A DNA stretch of 64,000 nucleotides from Tenacibaculum sp. 190524A05c (GCF_964036595.1 NZ_OZ038523.1:3726501-3790500); one strand, 5' to 3'. Positions 1 to 9,535 are shown, counted from the stretch's first letter. Notes: generated by a model not told the origin, from the sequence alone. Program-made: numbers and translations.

Positions 1-586
1 ATTATCAAAAGCAAGTGTATCTCGTATTATTATTGAGCGTACTTTAAAACTTGTAACCGTTACTATCACTACTGCACGTCCAGGTATCATTATCGGTAAA
101 GGAGGTCAAGAGGTAGACAAGTTAAAAGAAGAGCTTAAGAAAATTACTGGTAAAGAAGTTCAAATTAACATTTTTGAGATTAAGCGTCCAGAATTAGATG
201 CAAATTTAGTTGCAGCTAGTATCGCTCGTCAAATCGAAAATAGAATTTCTTACAAGCGTGCTACTAAAATGGCTATCGCGGCTGCAATGCGTATGAACGC
301 AGAAGGTATTAAAGTACAACTTTCTGGACGTTTAAACGGAGCTGAAATGGCACGTTCTGAACACTATAAAGAGGGAAGAATTCCTTTATCTACTTTTAGA
401 GCAGATATCGATTATTCACTTGTTGAAGCGCATACTACATACGGAAGAATCGGTGTGAAGGTATGGATTATGAAAGGTGAGGTTTATGGTAAAAGAGAGT
501 TATCTCCATTAGTTGGATTATCTAAGCAAAAAGGTAATTCTAACAACAAAGGTGGTGGTAGACGTCAACCTCGCAGAAGAAAATAA
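1..586 (+). CDS. rpsC: 30S ribosomal protein S3, 5'-truncated by window edge
   Basis: Reading from base 2 gives an open frame up to the TAA at 584-586, so the gene starts before the window. Only the C-terminal part of S3 is present. The KH-type RNA-binding signature GIIIGKGG is at about 85-108, followed by the S3 C-terminal domain ([20 protein letters not shown]) and a Lys/Arg/Gly-rich tail. S3 sits at the mRNA entry of the small subunit. It is first in the visible S10-spc run and is followed 19 nt later by rplP, the standard order. Internal ATGs such as 269 are not starts, because the homology continues upstream of them. Confidence 0.97.
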   Translation, partial: LSKASVSRIIIERTLKLVTVTITTARPGIIIGKGGQEVDKLKEELKKITGKEVQINIFEIKRPELDANLVAASIARQIENRISYKRATKMAIAAAMRMNAEGIKVQLSGRLNGAEMARSEHYKEGRIPLSTFRADIDYSLVEAHTTYGRIGVKVWIMKGEVYGKRELSPLVGLSKQKGNSNNKGGGRRQPRRRK

Positions 587-605
587 TTTTTAAAAGAAAT
601 TAGAG

Positions 606-1037
606 ATGTTACAGCCAAAAAGAGTAAAATTTCGTAGAGTTCAGAAAGGTAAAGGAAACATGAGTGGTAACTCTGGAAGAGGAACTCAGTTATCAAACGG
701 AATGTTTGGTATCAAATCCTTAGACCAGAACTTACTTACTTCTCGACAAATAGAAGCTGCTCGTATTGCGGCGACTCGTTATATGAAAAGGGAAGGTCAG
801 CTTTGGATTAAAATTTTCCCAGACAAGCCAATAACTAAGAAACCGTTAGAGGTACGTATGGGTAAAGGTAAAGGAGCACCTGACCATTTCGTTGCTGTTG
901 TTAAACCAGGAAGAATCTTATTTGAAGTTGGTGGTGTGCCAATGGAAGTAGCAAAAGAAGCACTACGTTTAGCTGCTCAAAAGCTTCCTGTTAAGACGAA
1001 GTTTATCATTGCAAGAGATTTTGATTATAACGCTTAA
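606..1037 (+). CDS. rplP: 50S ribosomal protein L16
   Basis: A 143-aa protein starting [15 protein letters not shown], the usual L16 N-terminus. It contains the conserved [15 protein letters not shown] stretch and the [26 protein letters not shown] core. L16 binds 23S rRNA near the A-site tRNA elbow. Length is normal for the family. It lies between rpsC and rpmC, as in nearly all bacteria, and is expressed as part of the ribosomal transcript. There is no Shine-Dalgarno before the ATG, as expected in this phylum. Confidence 0.98.
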   Translation: MLQPKRVKFRRVQKGKGNMSGNSGRGTQLSNGMFGIKSLDQNLLTSRQIEAARIAATRYMKREGQLWIKIFPDKPITKKPLEVRMGKGKGAPDHFVAVVKPGRILFEVGGVPMEVAKEALRLAAQKLPVKTKFIIARDFDYNA

Positions 1038-1049
1038 TTCTAATAGATC

Positions 1050-1241
1050 ATGAAACAATCAGAAATAAAAGAATTATCAACAGCTGACTTACAAGATAAG
1101 CTTGGAGCGTTGAAGAAAAATTATACTGATCTTAAGATGGCTCACGCTATAACTCCATTGGATAATCCATTGCAGTTAAGAACCTTAAGAAGAACTGTTG
1201 CAAGAATTGCAACAGAGTTAACTAAAAGAGAATTACAATAA
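1050..1241 (+). CDS. rpmC: 50S ribosomal protein L29
   Basis: A 63-aa protein beginning MKQSEIKELSTADLQDKL, with the two-helix L29 fold signature (KNYTDLKMAHAIT...LRTLRRTVARIATELTKREL). L29 lies near the peptide exit tunnel and forms part of the docking site for trigger factor and SRP. It sits 12 nt after rplP and 19 nt before rpsQ, the canonical position. Nothing unusual was seen. Confidence 0.97.
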   Translation: MKQSEIKELSTADLQDKLGALKKNYTDLKMAHAITPLDNPLQLRTLRRTVARIATELTKRELQ

Positions 1242-1260
1242 ATTCTAGTCAGTTTTAAAG

Positions 1261-1518
1261 ATGGAAAAAAGAAATCTTAGAAAAGAGAGAATAGGTGTAG
1301 TATCTAGCAACAAAATGGAGAAATCTATCGTAGTTAGCGAGGTAAAAAGAGTAAAGCACCCAATGTACGGTAAATTCGTTAAGAAAACGAAAAAGTACGT
1401 TGCACATGACGAGAATAACGATTGCAACATTGGAGATACAGTAAGAATAATGGAAACTCGTCCATTAAGTAAATCTAAGCGTTGGAGATTAGTAGAAATC
1501 CTAGAAAGAGCTAAATAA
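1261..1518 (+). CDS. rpsQ: 30S ribosomal protein S17
   Basis: An 85-aa protein with the S17 OB-fold pattern: [16 protein letters not shown], then [20 protein letters not shown], then [24 protein letters not shown]. It is a primary 16S rRNA-binding protein needed early in 30S assembly. It follows rpmC and abuts rplN (1 nt between stop and start), which suggests translational coupling. An open frame on the opposite strand over the same bases is a shadow. Confidence 0.98.
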   Translation: MEKRNLRKERIGVVSSNKMEKSIVVSEVKRVKHPMYGKFVKKTKKYVAHDENNDCNIGDTVRIMETRPLSKSKRWRLVEILERAK

Positions 1519-1519
1519 T

Positions 1520-1888
1520 ATGTTACAGACAGAATCAAGATTAAAAGTAGCAGACAACACTGGAGCGAAGGAAGTTTTAGTGATTAGAGTTTTAGGAGGA
1601 ACAAAAAAGCGTTACGCTAGCGTTGGAGATAAGATCGTAGTTACAGTAAAGTCTGCAACTCCAAACGGAACTGTAAAGAAAGGTCAAGTATCTCGTGCAG
1701 TTGTTGTTCGTACTAAGAAAGAAGTTAGACGTAAAGACGGGTCATATATCAGATTTGATGATAACGCTTGTGTACTTTTAAATCCTTCAGAGGAAATGAG
1801 AGGTACTCGTGTATTCGGTCCTGTTGCTCGTGAATTACGTGAGAAACAATTTATGAAAATAGTATCATTAGCACCTGAGGTGTTATAA
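1520..1888 (+). CDS. rplN: 50S ribosomal protein L14
   Basis: A 122-aa protein starting [27 protein letters not shown], a near-universal L14 N-terminus. It ends with [24 protein letters not shown]14 lies at the subunit interface (bridges B5/B8) and interacts with L19. Length and order (rpsQ-rplN-rplX) are standard, and codon use matches its neighbours. Confidence 0.98.
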   Translation: MLQTESRLKVADNTGAKEVLVIRVLGGTKKRYASVGDKIVVTVKSATPNGTVKKGQVSRAVVVRTKKEVRRKDGSYIRFDDNACVLLNPSEEMRGTRVFGPVARELREKQFMKIVSLAPEVL

Positions 1889-1902
1889 AAACAGATTTTA
1901 AG

Positions 1903-2211
1903 ATGAAGAAATTTAAAATTAAATCAGGAGATACTGTTAAAGTTATCGCAGGAGATCACAAAGGATCTGAAGGAAAAGTTTTACGTATCCTTAAAGATAA
2001 TGATAGAGTAGTAGTAGAAGGTGTAAATATGGTATCTAAGCATACTAAGCCAAGCGCTGCTAATCCACAAGGAGGTATCGTAAAACAAGAAGCTCCATTA
2101 CATATTTCGAACGTTGCTTTAGTAGAAAATGGTGAAGCTGTAAGAGTAGGTTATAAAGTTGAAGGAGATACTAAAACTAGAATCTCTAAAAAAACTAAAA
2201 ACGCAATATAA
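1903..2211 (+). CDS. rplX: 50S ribosomal protein L24
   Basis: A 102-aa protein with the KOW motif near the N-terminus ([22 protein letters not shown]). It also has the family stretch [39 protein letters not shown]24 initiates 50S assembly by binding the 5' domain of 23S rRNA. It is followed after 2 nt by rplE, so the two are probably translationally coupled. Confidence 0.97.
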   Translation: MKKFKIKSGDTVKVIAGDHKGSEGKVLRILKDNDRVVVEGVNMVSKHTKPSAANPQGGIVKQEAPLHISNVALVENGEAVRVGYKVEGDTKTRISKKTKNAI

Positions 2212-2213
2212 TC

Positions 2214-2765
2214 ATGAGTTACGTACCAAGATTAAAAGAAGAATACAAGGCTAGAGTTATTAAGGCTCTTACTGATGAGTTCGGATATAAGAACGTAATG
2301 CAAGTACCTAAATTACAGAAGATTGTTGTAAGTAAAGGTGTAGGTGCTGCTATTGCTGATAAGAAATTAATTGAGTATGCAGTTGACGAGTTAACTGCTA
2401 TCACAGGACAGAAAGCTGTTCCTACAATGTCTAAGAAGGATGTTGCAAACTTCAAATTACGTAAAGGAATGCCAATTGGTGCTAAGGTTACGTTAAGAGG
2501 AGACATCATGTATGAATTCTTAGATCGTTTAATTACAGCTTCTTTACCTCGTGTAAGAGATTTTAATGGAATTAAAGCAAATGGATTTGATGGTAGAGGT
2601 AATTATAACTTAGGTATTACTGAACAAATCATTTACCCAGAGATTAATATTGACCAAGTAAAGAAAATCAACGGTATGGATATTACATTTGTAACATCTG
2701 CTACTACTGATAAGGAAGCTAAGTCATTATTAGGAGAATTAGGTTTACCATTTAAAAAGAATTAA
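2214..2765 (+). CDS. rplE: 50S ribosomal protein L5
   Basis: A 183-aa protein with typical L5 blocks: [54 protein letters not shown], and [16 protein letters not shown]5 binds 5S rRNA and contacts the P-site tRNA. The gene lies between rplX and rpsN with very short gaps. An antisense open frame inside it is a shadow. Confidence 0.98.
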   Translation: MSYVPRLKEEYKARVIKALTDEFGYKNVMQVPKLQKIVVSKGVGAAIADKKLIEYAVDELTAITGQKAVPTMSKKDVANFKLRKGMPIGAKVTLRGDIMYEFLDRLITASLPRVRDFNGIKANGFDGRGNYNLGITEQIIYPEINIDQVKKINGMDITFVTSATTDKEAKSLLGELGLPFKKN

Positions 2766-2769
2766 TAAG

Positions 2770-3039
2770 ATGGCTAAAGAATCAATGAAAGCGCGCGAGC
2801 GTAAAAGAGCTAAAACGGTTGCTAAGTATGCTGAAAAAAGAAAGGCTTTAAAAGAAGCTGGAGATTATGAAGCATTACAAAAGTTACCTAAGAACGCTTC
2901 ACCAATTAGAATGCACAATCGTTGTAAGCTAACTGGTCGTCCGAAAGGATATATGCGTCAGTTTGGAATTTCACGTGTTACTTTCCGTGAAATGGCAAAC
3001 CAAGGATTAATTCCAGGTGTAAAGAAAGCTAGCTGGTAG
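2770..3039 (+). CDS. rpsN: 30S ribosomal protein S14 (long, zinc-independent form)
   Basis: An 89-aa protein, [24 protein letters not shown]..., with the S14 core [40 protein letters not shown]. The four-Cys zinc knuckle of short S14 is absent (one Cys only), so this is the C-minus long form. In the usual spc order rpsH follows directly. Here a strong terminator begins 22 nt after the stop and two unrelated genes come before rpsH. Confidence 0.97.
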   Translation: MAKESMKARERKRAKTVAKYAEKRKALKEAGDYEALQKLPKNASPIRMHNRCKLTGRPKGYMRQFGISRVTFREMANQGLIPGVKKASW

Positions 3040-3061
3040 AAATATCAGTTATGAAAATACT

Positions 3062-3093
3062 AAAGGTGTACAATTATTTGTACACCTTTTTTT
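3062..3093 (+). terminator. Intrinsic terminator inside the spc gene run
   Basis: AAAGGTGTACA (3062-3072) pairs perfectly with TGTACACCTTT (3079-3089) around a 6-nt loop, followed by a T tract to 3093. An 11-bp perfect stem with a U-run is a strong Rho-independent terminator. It should stop most transcription coming from rpsC...rpsN before the LytTR gene, so rpsH and downstream genes need another promoter. Confidence 0.9.
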
Positions 3094-3115
3094 ATTTTGG
3101 CTAAAATTTTTTGGC

Positions 3116-3964
3116 TTGATAAAAATACTCCGTACGAATTATCCATTTTATTACGATGTAAAAACGGCAACTATTATAAGTGTTTTAGTCTTCATACTAT
3201 CGACTAGTTTTAGCTATGCTTTCGAACCTTTTGAAGTAAATTATAAGGAACTTAAGTTCTCCTATTTAATAACTTCAGTTATACATTCAATAGTTTCTCT
3301 TATTGTGTTTATGTCTTCCGTAATCCTATTAACATTTTTCAGGGATAAAAAGAAGGATTGGCAAGTCTATAATGAATTTTCATTTTTATTCATTGTTTTA
3401 ATACTTATTGGTGTTGGCCAGTATCTGATTAGAGATTTAATTTATTTAAAAGATGATAATTGGTCTTTTAGATATCTATTTGAAGAAATTAGAAATACCC
3501 TTTTAGTGGGAAGTTTACTTATGTTTATTATTACTTCAATTAATATCGAAAGATTAAAGACTATTTATAGGAATAGAAGTAAGCTTTTAAATTTAGAATT
3601 CACTAAAGATGTTATTTCTAACGAAACAATTTCAATTAAGACAAAAGTCAAAATTGACGATTTTAATTTAACGATGAATGATTTCATTTATGCCAAATCA
3701 GATAAAAATTATGTTGAGATTTTTACAGTAGGAGGTAAAATGTTAAAAAGAATGAGTATTAAAAGTTTAGAAGATCAATTAGAAATGTTTGATTATATTT
3801 TCAGATCTCATCGTTCCTTTTTATTGAATTTAAATAAGATTGAAAAGGTTCAAGGAAATACCCAAGGGTATAAATTATCCTTACTAAACTGTGAAGATGA
3901 AATTCCTGTCTCTAGAGGAATGATCATGAAATTCGAAGAAGAACTTCGTAAACTTAAAAAGTAG
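3116..3964 (+). CDS. Membrane-anchored LytTR-family transcriptional regulator
   Basis: A 282-aa protein with about four membrane segments in the first 150 residues (around TATIISVLVFILSTSF, VIHSIVSLIVFMSSVILL, FLFIVLILIGVGQYLI and LLVGSLLMFIITSI). A C-terminal LytTR DNA-binding domain follows from about 175 to 282 (DFIYAKSDKNYVEIFT...FRSHRSFLLNLNKIEKVQG...IPVSRG). There is no receiver domain; this membrane-plus-LytTR architecture is common in Bacteroidetes. The start is TTG at 3116. It is chosen because the N-terminus IKILRTNYPF resembles the family start and no ATG lies nearby. The gene sits between rpsN and rpsH, an unusual place, and is followed by an acyltransferase. Its targets are unknown. 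Confidence 0.85.
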   Translation: MIKILRTNYPFYYDVKTATIISVLVFILSTSFSYAFEPFEVNYKELKFSYLITSVIHSIVSLIVFMSSVILLTFFRDKKKDWQVYNEFSFLFIVLILIGVGQYLIRDLIYLKDDNWSFRYLFEEIRNTLLVGSLLMFIITSINIERLKTIYRNRSKLLNLEFTKDVISNETISIKTKVKIDDFNLTMNDFIYAKSDKNYVEIFTVGGKMLKRMSIKSLEDQLEMFDYIFRSHRSFLLNLNKIEKVQGNTQGYKLSLLNCEDEIPVSRGMIMKFEEELRKLKK

Positions 3965-4071
3965 CTTGTTATACGTAACATTAGCCTTGTTGTTCATCAC
4001 AATTCTATATAAGGTGGAGTCTCCATAAATTTAGAGAGATAGTTTCGTATGAAATTATTTATTTAAAATTT

Positions 4072-5217
4072 ATGACTACTAAAAGAAGATACGACCTCGA
4101 TTGGTTACGTGTTATTTCAGTTTTTGCTGTTTTTTTACATCATGTTTTCATGCCTTTTAATGGAGACGACTTCCATATTATGAATTCTGAATCTAGTAAA
4201 CTACTAGATGATGTAATGGTTTACTTCGAACAGTTTAGATTACCATTATTATTTTTTGTTTCCGGTGTTGGAACCGTTTTTGCTTTTTCTAAAAGAAACT
4301 GGAAAGAATTTATATTAGAGCGAAGTAAACGTTTGTTAATTCCTTTGATTTTTGGAGTTGTGATATTGATCCCACCTCAAACATATTTCGAAAACTATAG
4401 ATTTTATGGAGCATATACATCAGAATATCCTGAACTCTTAATAAAGTTAAAAGTCAATCATCTTTGGTTTATTGAAAACCTCTTTCTATTATCATTATTT
4501 TTAATACCCGTAATACTTTTTTTCAGATCTCGAAACAGCGAAGTTTTAAAATCATTTATCAAAAAGGTTACTAGTAAGTATGGTTTTATAATTTGGTGTT
4601 TAACTCTTGTTGTTATAAGAGTAATAACCAAATATTATTTTCCTGAAGATGATAAGAGTTTTATGAATCCATCTACAACATTATATTTTGGTTTTTTCTT
4701 TATTAGCGGAATTATAATTTCTAGTACAACTGAATTATGGGAGTTACTGTTAAAGAATAAGCGAAAAAATCTTTTGTATTTAATTTTAAGTTCGGTTTTA
4801 TTCTATTTCTATTATTTCATTCCTAGAGAATACATATCTCCATACTTTTCTTTAGCAACACGTTGGAGTATTTGGTATGTAGTATGTTCTCTTGTTTCTT
4901 GGTCAGTAATTATAACTATCTTAGGTTATGGTCAAAAGTTTCTCAATAAAGGAAGTGAATTACTGAAGAAATTAAACGAAGCCGTTTATCCATTTTACAT
5001 GTTACATCAGACAGTAATTATTATTCTAGGGTATTTTATTCTACAGTTTGAAGTGTCAATAAGTGCTAAAATTATCATTTTGATGATTAGCTCATTTGTG
5101 AGTATTGTAATTTTATATTTGACAATAATTTATCCATTTTCTTGGGTTAGATTTTTATTCGGAATGAAAAATAATCAACCAAAAACTTCTAAAAGCGCTG
5201 ATGAAAATTCATTCTAA
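4072..5217 (+). CDS. Acyltransferase 3 family integral membrane protein
   Basis: A 381-aa polytopic protein with about ten hydrophobic segments. It starts MTTKRRYDLDWLRVISVFAVFLHHVFMPF, the signature of acyltransferase-3/OafA/MdoC-type proteins, with the conserved His in the first membrane segment (FLHHVF). A second family-like motif (NEAVYPFYMLHQTVIIILGYF) is near the C-terminus. The family transfers acyl groups to sugars or other exported molecules; the substrate here cannot be read from sequence. It lies 107 nt after the LytTR gene and may be controlled by it. Both genes are foreign to the ribosomal operon they interrupt. Confidence 0.85.
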   Translation: MTTKRRYDLDWLRVISVFAVFLHHVFMPFNGDDFHIMNSESSKLLDDVMVYFEQFRLPLLFFVSGVGTVFAFSKRNWKEFILERSKRLLIPLIFGVVILIPPQTYFENYRFYGAYTSEYPELLIKLKVNHLWFIENLFLLSLFLIPVILFFRSRNSEVLKSFIKKVTSKYGFIIWCLTLVVIRVITKYYFPEDDKSFMNPSTTLYFGFFFISGIIISSTTELWELLLKNKRKNLLYLILSSVLFYFYYFIPREYISPYFSLATRWSIWYVVCSLVSWSVIITILGYGQKFLNKGSELLKKLNEAVYPFYMLHQTVIIILGYFILQFEVSISAKIIILMISSFVSIVILYLTIIYPFSWVRFLFGMKNNQPKTSKSADENSF

Positions 5218-5295
5218 GAGATGAGTAGAAATTAGCAATAAATTAATAGTCAATTCGATAATTAAGAATTCCCTTTTTTTTTCGAAAACTTTATG

Positions 5296-5303
5296 TATAT
5301 TTG
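5296..5303 (+). promoter_or_regulatory. Bacteroidetes-type -7 element for rpsH onward
   Basis: TATATTTG at 5296-5303 matches TAnnTTTG exactly. A T tract at 5274-5282 lies in the expected -33 zone, although a clear TTTG is missing. Transcription should start near 5307-5310 and run through a 160-nt leader into rpsH. This restores expression downstream of the terminator at 3062-3093. A weak hairpin AATTC/GAATT (5252-5270) before the T tract might also end the acyltransferase transcript. Confidence 0.75.
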
Positions 5304-5310
5304 CACACTG

Positions 5311-5460
5311 TTTTTGCGGGGTAAATTATGCCTTTTTGTGAATGAACATCGAGAAATAGTGCGCTCTTGTAAAAACAAAAATGAGTTTTAACTGGTTTCA
5401 GGTTTGGCAGTTACGAGAATTCGTAAGTAAAATAGAAGCTGCTAAATACCAAAACCGCAA
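5311..5460 (+). promoter_or_regulatory. Structured 5' leader of the rpsH-rplF... transcript
   Basis: This is about 150 nt of non-coding leader. TTGCGG (5314-5319) can pair with CCGCAA (5455-5460), closing the whole leader just before the rpsH start. Inside are a perfect hairpin TTACGA-GAAT-TCGTAA (5411-5426) and helices GGTTTGG/CCAAAACC and GCAG/CTGC (5401-5456). This architecture suggests a ribosomal-protein autoregulatory leader. S8 is the obvious candidate ligand because it is encoded first and regulates the spc operon in E. coli; that part is inference. Confidence 0.55.
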
Positions 5461-5470
5461 TTAAATTAAT

Positions 5471-5869
5471 ATGTATACAGATCCAATCGCGGATTTTCTT
5501 ACTCGTGTTAGAAATGCTATTATGGCAGGACACAGAGTTGTAGAAGTTCCAGCTTCAAAATTGAAGAAGGAGATGACTAAGATTTTGTTTGATCAAGGTT
5601 ACATTTTAAGTTATCAGTTCAATGACGATAAAGTTCAAGGAACTATCAAGATAGCTTTAAAGTACGATAGACAAACGAAAGAACCAGTTATCAGAAAAAT
5701 TCAAAGAGTATCTACACCAGGTTTACGTAAGTATGTAGGTGCTAAAGAAATGCCAAGAGTTTTAAACGGACTTGGTATCGCAATTGTATCAACTTCAAAA
5801 GGTGTGATGACTAACAAGAAAGCACGCCAAGAGAATGTTGGTGGAGAAGTATTATGTTACGTTTACTAA
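5471..5869 (+). CDS. rpsH: 30S ribosomal protein S8
   Basis: A 132-aa protein with N-terminus MYTDPIADFLTRVRNAIMAGHRVVEVPASKLKKEM. The conserved C-terminal RNA-binding block is VLNGLGIAIVSTSKGVMTNKKARQENVGGEVLCYVY. S8 is a primary 16S rRNA binder and, in E. coli, the translational repressor of the spc operon. In this genome it is the first gene of a separate transcript with its own promoter and folded leader. Confidence 0.98.
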   Translation: MYTDPIADFLTRVRNAIMAGHRVVEVPASKLKKEMTKILFDQGYILSYQFNDDKVQGTIKIALKYDRQTKEPVIRKIQRVSTPGLRKYVGAKEMPRVLNGLGIAIVSTSKGVMTNKKARQENVGGEVLCYVY

Positions 5870-5884
5870 TAAACATTTTGTAAG

Positions 5885-6430
5885 ATGAGTAGAATAGGTA
5901 AAAGCCCAATCACATTGCCACAAGGTGTTGAATTCAAAGTAAACGATAACGTGGTAACAGTAAAAGGTAAATTAGGAGAATTAACTCAAAAGTTAACTTC
6001 TGATATTACTGTAAAAGAAGAGGATGGTACTTTAACAGTGGAAAGACCATCAGATAGTAAAGAACACAAGGCTGCACACGGTTTATACCGAGCTTTAATC
6101 GCAAACATGATTGAAGGTGTGACTAAAGGTTATACTAAGGAATTAGAGTTAGTTGGAGTAGGTTATAGAGCGTCTAACCAAGGACAGAAGTTAGATTTAG
6201 CTTTAGGATTTTCTCATAACATTGTATTAGAGTTAGCACCAGAAGTAAAGGTTGAAACAGTATCTGAAAAAGGTAAAAACCCAATCGTAAAGTTAACTTC
6301 TCACGATAAGCAATTAGTGGGGCAAGTAGCGGCTAAGATTCGTTCTTTCCGTAAGCCTGAGCCATATAAAGGTAAAGGAGTTAAGTTTGTTGGTGAAGTA
6401 ATTAGAAGAAAAGCAGGTAAATCTGCATAA
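5885..6430 (+). CDS. rplF: 50S ribosomal protein L6
   Basis: A 181-aa protein beginning [17 protein letters not shown], with two L6 domains. It includes [26 protein letters not shown] and the C-terminal signature [25 protein letters not shown]6 lies close to the sarcin-ricin loop and the factor-binding centre. Order and length are standard, 15 nt after rpsH. Confidence 0.98.
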   Translation: MSRIGKSPITLPQGVEFKVNDNVVTVKGKLGELTQKLTSDITVKEEDGTLTVERPSDSKEHKAAHGLYRALIANMIEGVTKGYTKELELVGVGYRASNQGQKLDLALGFSHNIVLELAPEVKVETVSEKGKNPIVKLTSHDKQLVGQVAAKIRSFRKPEPYKGKGVKFVGEVIRRKAGKSA

Positions 6431-6441
6431 TAATTAGTGTT

Positions 6442-6792
6442 ATGGCATTATCAAAACTTGAAAGAAGACAACGTATAAAGTATAGAATTAGAAAAGTTAT
6501 TTCTGGTACAGCTGCAAAGCCAAGATTATCAGTATTCAGAAGTAATAAAGAAATCTATGCTCAAATTATAAATGATGTAGACGGTGTAACGATTGCAGCG
6601 GCATCATCAAGAGATAAAGAAATTGCATCTGGTTCTAAAGCAGAAACTGCTGCAGCTGTAGGTAAAGCAATTGCTGAAAAAGCTGTTAAAGCAGGATTAG
6701 AGACTGTTGCTTTTGATAGAAATGGTTACTTATACCATGGACGTGTAAAAGTATTAGCAGACGCTGCAAGAGAAGCTGGTTTAAAATTTTAA
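6442..6792 (+). CDS. rplR: 50S ribosomal protein L18
   Basis: A 116-aa protein: a basic N-terminal tail ([34 protein letters not shown]) and the L18 C-terminus [28 protein letters not shown]. It binds 5S rRNA with L5 and L25. It lies between rplF and rpsE with 11-nt gaps on each side. Confidence 0.98.
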   Translation: MALSKLERRQRIKYRIRKVISGTAAKPRLSVFRSNKEIYAQIINDVDGVTIAAASSRDKEIASGSKAETAAAVGKAIAEKAVKAGLETVAFDRNGYLYHGRVKVLADAAREAGLKF

Positions 6793-6803
6793 GAAATTAT
6801 ATT

Positions 6804-7325
6804 ATGTTAGGATATAAAAACGTAGAAAGAGTAAAACCAAGCGGATTAGAGCTTGTTGACAGATTAGTAGGTGTTCAACGTGTTACTAAAGTTACTAAAG
6901 GAGGTAGAGCATTTGGTTTTTCTGCTATCGTAGTAGTAGGTGATGGAAATGGAGTAGTTGGACATGGATTAGGAAAGTCTAAAGATGTATCATCTGCAAT
7001 TGCAAAAGCAGTTGAAGATGCAAAGAAGAATTTAGTTCGTATTCCATTATTAAAAGGAACGTTACCTCACGAGCAAAAGGGTAAATTCGGTGGAGCTAAG
7101 GTGTTTATTAAGCCAGCTTCAAATGGTACCGGAGTTATTGCAGGTGGTGCAGTACGTGCCGTATTAGAATCTGTAGGAGTACATGACGTATTATCTAAAT
7201 CTCAAGGTTCATCTAACCCACACAACGTGGTAAAAGCAACTTTTGATGCATTATTACAATTGCGTAGTGCAGAAACTATTGCAAGACAAAGAGGAATCTC
7301 ATTAGAGAAAGTTTTTAACGGATAA
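6804..7325 (+). CDS. rpsE: 30S ribosomal protein S5
   Basis: A 173-aa protein with the S5 double-stranded-RNA-binding domain ([35 protein letters not shown]). The second domain contains [49 protein letters not shown]5 contributes to decoding fidelity and mRNA helicase activity at the entry channel. Standard position between rplR and rpmD. Confidence 0.98.
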   Translation: MLGYKNVERVKPSGLELVDRLVGVQRVTKVTKGGRAFGFSAIVVVGDGNGVVGHGLGKSKDVSSAIAKAVEDAKKNLVRIPLLKGTLPHEQKGKFGGAKVFIKPASNGTGVIAGGAVRAVLESVGVHDVLSKSQGSSNPHNVVKATFDALLQLRSAETIARQRGISLEKVFNG

Positions 7326-7336
7326 AATTTAAGACG

Positions 7337-7519
7337 ATGAGTAAAATTAGAGTTACACAAGTAAAAAGTCAAATCGGTCGCCTTAAAAATCAAAAGAGAA
7401 CGTTAGAGGCGTTAGGATTACGTAAAATGAACCAAACTGTAGAGCATGATGCAACAGCTACAATTTTGGGTATGGTAAATAAAGTTCAACACTTAGTTTC
7501 TGTAGAAGAAATTAAATAA
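7337..7519 (+). CDS. rpmD: 50S ribosomal protein L30
   Basis: A 60-aa protein, MSKIRVTQVKSQIGRLKNQKRTLEALGLRKMNQTVEHDATATILGMVNKVQHLVSVEE, the short bacterial L30 with its conserved GLRKMNQ...H pattern. It lies between rpsE and rplO, as usual. Nothing odd was seen. Confidence 0.97.
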   Translation: MSKIRVTQVKSQIGRLKNQKRTLEALGLRKMNQTVEHDATATILGMVNKVQHLVSVEEIK

Positions 7520-7532
7520 GAAGATAATAAAA

Positions 7533-7982
7533 ATGAGTTTACATAACTTAAAACCAGCAGCTGGGTCTACAAAAAACGGGAAGAGAATTGCTCGTGGTGA
7601 AGGATCAGGTAAAGGTGGTACCTCTACAAGAGGACATAAAGGAGCTAAATCTCGTTCAGGTTACTCTCGTAAAATCGGATTCGAAGGAGGGCAAATGCCA
7701 CTTCAAAGACGTGTACCTAAGTTTGGATTCACAAACATAAACCGTAAAGAGTATGTTGGAATCAACTTAGATAAATTACAAGAGTTAGTAGATAACGGTA
7801 GAATTACTGATACAGTTACTATGGACGTTTTAGTAGAAAACAGATTAGCACGTAAAAACGAACTTGTAAAGATCTTAGGACGTGGTGAGTTGAAAGCTAA
7901 ATTAAATATAACTGTACACAAATTTACAGCTACAGCAAAAGCAGCTATCGAAGCAGCTGGAGGTGAAGCAGTAACTTTATAA
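7533..7982 (+). CDS. rplO: 50S ribosomal protein L15
   Basis: A 149-aa protein beginning MSLHNLKPAAGSTKNGKRIARGEGSGKGGTSTRGHKG, the Gly/Arg-rich L15 N-terminus. It continues with the conserved FEGGQMPLQRRVPKFGF and a C-terminal alpha/beta domain ending EAAGGEAVTL. L15 is a late 50S assembly protein. It is followed by secY after 7 nt. Confidence 0.98.
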   Translation: MSLHNLKPAAGSTKNGKRIARGEGSGKGGTSTRGHKGAKSRSGYSRKIGFEGGQMPLQRRVPKFGFTNINRKEYVGINLDKLQELVDNGRITDTVTMDVLVENRLARKNELVKILGRGELKAKLNITVHKFTATAKAAIEAAGGEAVTL

Positions 7983-7989
7983 ACTGTAA

Positions 7990-9315
7990 ATGATGAATTT
8001 TATAAATACATTAAGAGACATTTTCAAAATAGAAGAGTTAAAAGATAAATTACTTTTAACAATAGGTTTAATCGCTGTTTATCGTTTTATGGCAGCAGTT
8101 CCATTACCTGGAATTGATCCAACACAATTAGCAGCACTAAAAGATCAAGCCGGAGGTGGACTCTTAGGTTTATTAAATGCATTTACAGGTGGGGCATTTG
8201 CTAGAGCATCTGTTATGGCTTTAGGAATCATGCCTTACATTTCTGCATCTATTGTAGTTCAGTTAATGGGAATTGCTATTCCTTATTTACAGAAACTTCA
8301 AAAAGATGGAGAGAGTGGACGTAAGAAAATTACACAAATTACACGTTGGTTAACAATTCTAATTACATTAGTTCAAGGACCAACATATATCACAGCAATT
8401 AAAACTCAATTCGGTTTACCAGAATCGGCTTTCTTAGTTGGTGGTGCAACGTTTTGGGTTTCATCTATGATCTTACTTACTGCAGGTACAATATTTGCAA
8501 TGTGGTTAGGAGAAAGAATTACTGACAAAGGTGTTGGTAATGGTATTTCTTTATTAATTACAGTAGGTATTATCGCTAACTTTCCAGCAGCTTTTTTACA
8601 AGAGTTTATCGCTAAGACGACTAACGCTGGAGGTGGTGGAATAATGATGATCTTAATTGAAGTTTTAGTATGGTTTGTTGTAATATTATTAACGGTGTTA
8701 CTAGTAACTGCGGTTCGTAAAGTAGCTGTTCAATACGCTCGTAGAACTGCAATAGCAAACATTAAAGATGTTGAAGGTGCTAGACAGTATATTCCATTAA
8801 AATTAAACGCAGCAGGTGTAATGCCAATCATTTTTGCACAAGCAATTATGTTTTTACCTATGACTTTAGGACAAAAATTCCCTGCATTAGTAAGTTTAAC
8901 AGATATTAATGGATTATGGTATAATGTAATCTTTGCGGTATTAATTATAATTTTTAGTTATTTCTATACTGCAATTACAATTCCTACTAATAAAATGGCC
9001 GAAGATCTTAAAAGAAGTAATGGATTTGTTCCTGGTTATAAGCCGGGAGAGGAAACTGCTAATCATTTAGATTCAGTTTTATCAAAAATTACTTTCCCAG
9101 GATCTTTATTCTTAGCTGCGTTATCAATTTTACCAGCTATTATAGTTCAGTTTGGAGTAACTCAAAGTTGGGCATTGTTCTACGGAGGAACTTCATTAAT
9201 TATTATGGTAGGAGTAGCAATCGACACCATTCAACAAATTAATTCGTATTTATTAAACAGTCGTTATGATGGTTTAATGAAGACAGGTAACACTAATAGA
9301 AAATCATTAAAATAA
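7990..9315 (+). CDS. secY: Preprotein translocase subunit SecY
   Basis: A 441-aa polytopic inner-membrane protein with ten predicted segments. Family landmarks are PGID in the first periplasmic region, the [26 protein letters not shown] plug/TM2 zone, [10 protein letters not shown], and [17 protein letters not shown]. It forms the Sec channel with SecE and SecG. Two ATGs lie side by side (7990 and 7993) and either could start. The location downstream of rplO in the spc cluster is canonical. Confidence 0.98.
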   Translation: MMNFINTLRDIFKIEELKDKLLLTIGLIAVYRFMAAVPLPGIDPTQLAALKDQAGGGLLGLLNAFTGGAFARASVMALGIMPYISASIVVQLMGIAIPYLQKLQKDGESGRKKITQITRWLTILITLVQGPTYITAIKTQFGLPESAFLVGGATFWVSSMILLTAGTIFAMWLGERITDKGVGNGISLLITVGIIANFPAAFLQEFIAKTTNAGGGGIMMILIEVLVWFVVILLTVLLVTAVRKVAVQYARRTAIANIKDVEGARQYIPLKLNAAGVMPIIFAQAIMFLPMTLGQKFPALVSLTDINGLWYNVIFAVLIIIFSYFYTAITIPTNKMAEDLKRSNGFVPGYKPGEETANHLDSVLSKITFPGSLFLAALSILPAIIVQFGVTQSWALFYGGTSLIIMVGVAIDTIQQINSYLLNSRYDGLMKTGNTNRKSLK

Positions 9316-9319
9316 TAAT

Positions 9320-9535
9320 ATGGCTAAGCAACCAGCAATTCAACAAGACGGAACGATAACAGAAGCATTATCAAATGCAATGTTTCGCGTAGAATTAGAA
9401 AATGGACATATTGTTACGGCACACATTTCAGGAAAGATGCGTATGCACTATATCAAACTTTTACCTGGAGACAAGGTAAAGTTAGAAATGAGCCCATATG
9501 ATTTGACTAAAGCAAGAATTACTTACAGATATTAA
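9320..9535 (+). CDS. infA: Translation initiation factor IF-1
   Basis: A 71-aa OB-fold protein, [71 protein letters not shown]. This is full-length IF-1 with the conserved GDKVK..LSPYDL-type C-terminus. It binds the ribosomal A site during initiation. It lies 4 nt after secY and before rpmJ, the usual arrangement. Confidence 0.98.
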   Translation: MAKQPAIQQDGTITEALSNAMFRVELENGHIVTAHISGKMRMHYIKLLPGDKVKLEMSPYDLTKARITYRY

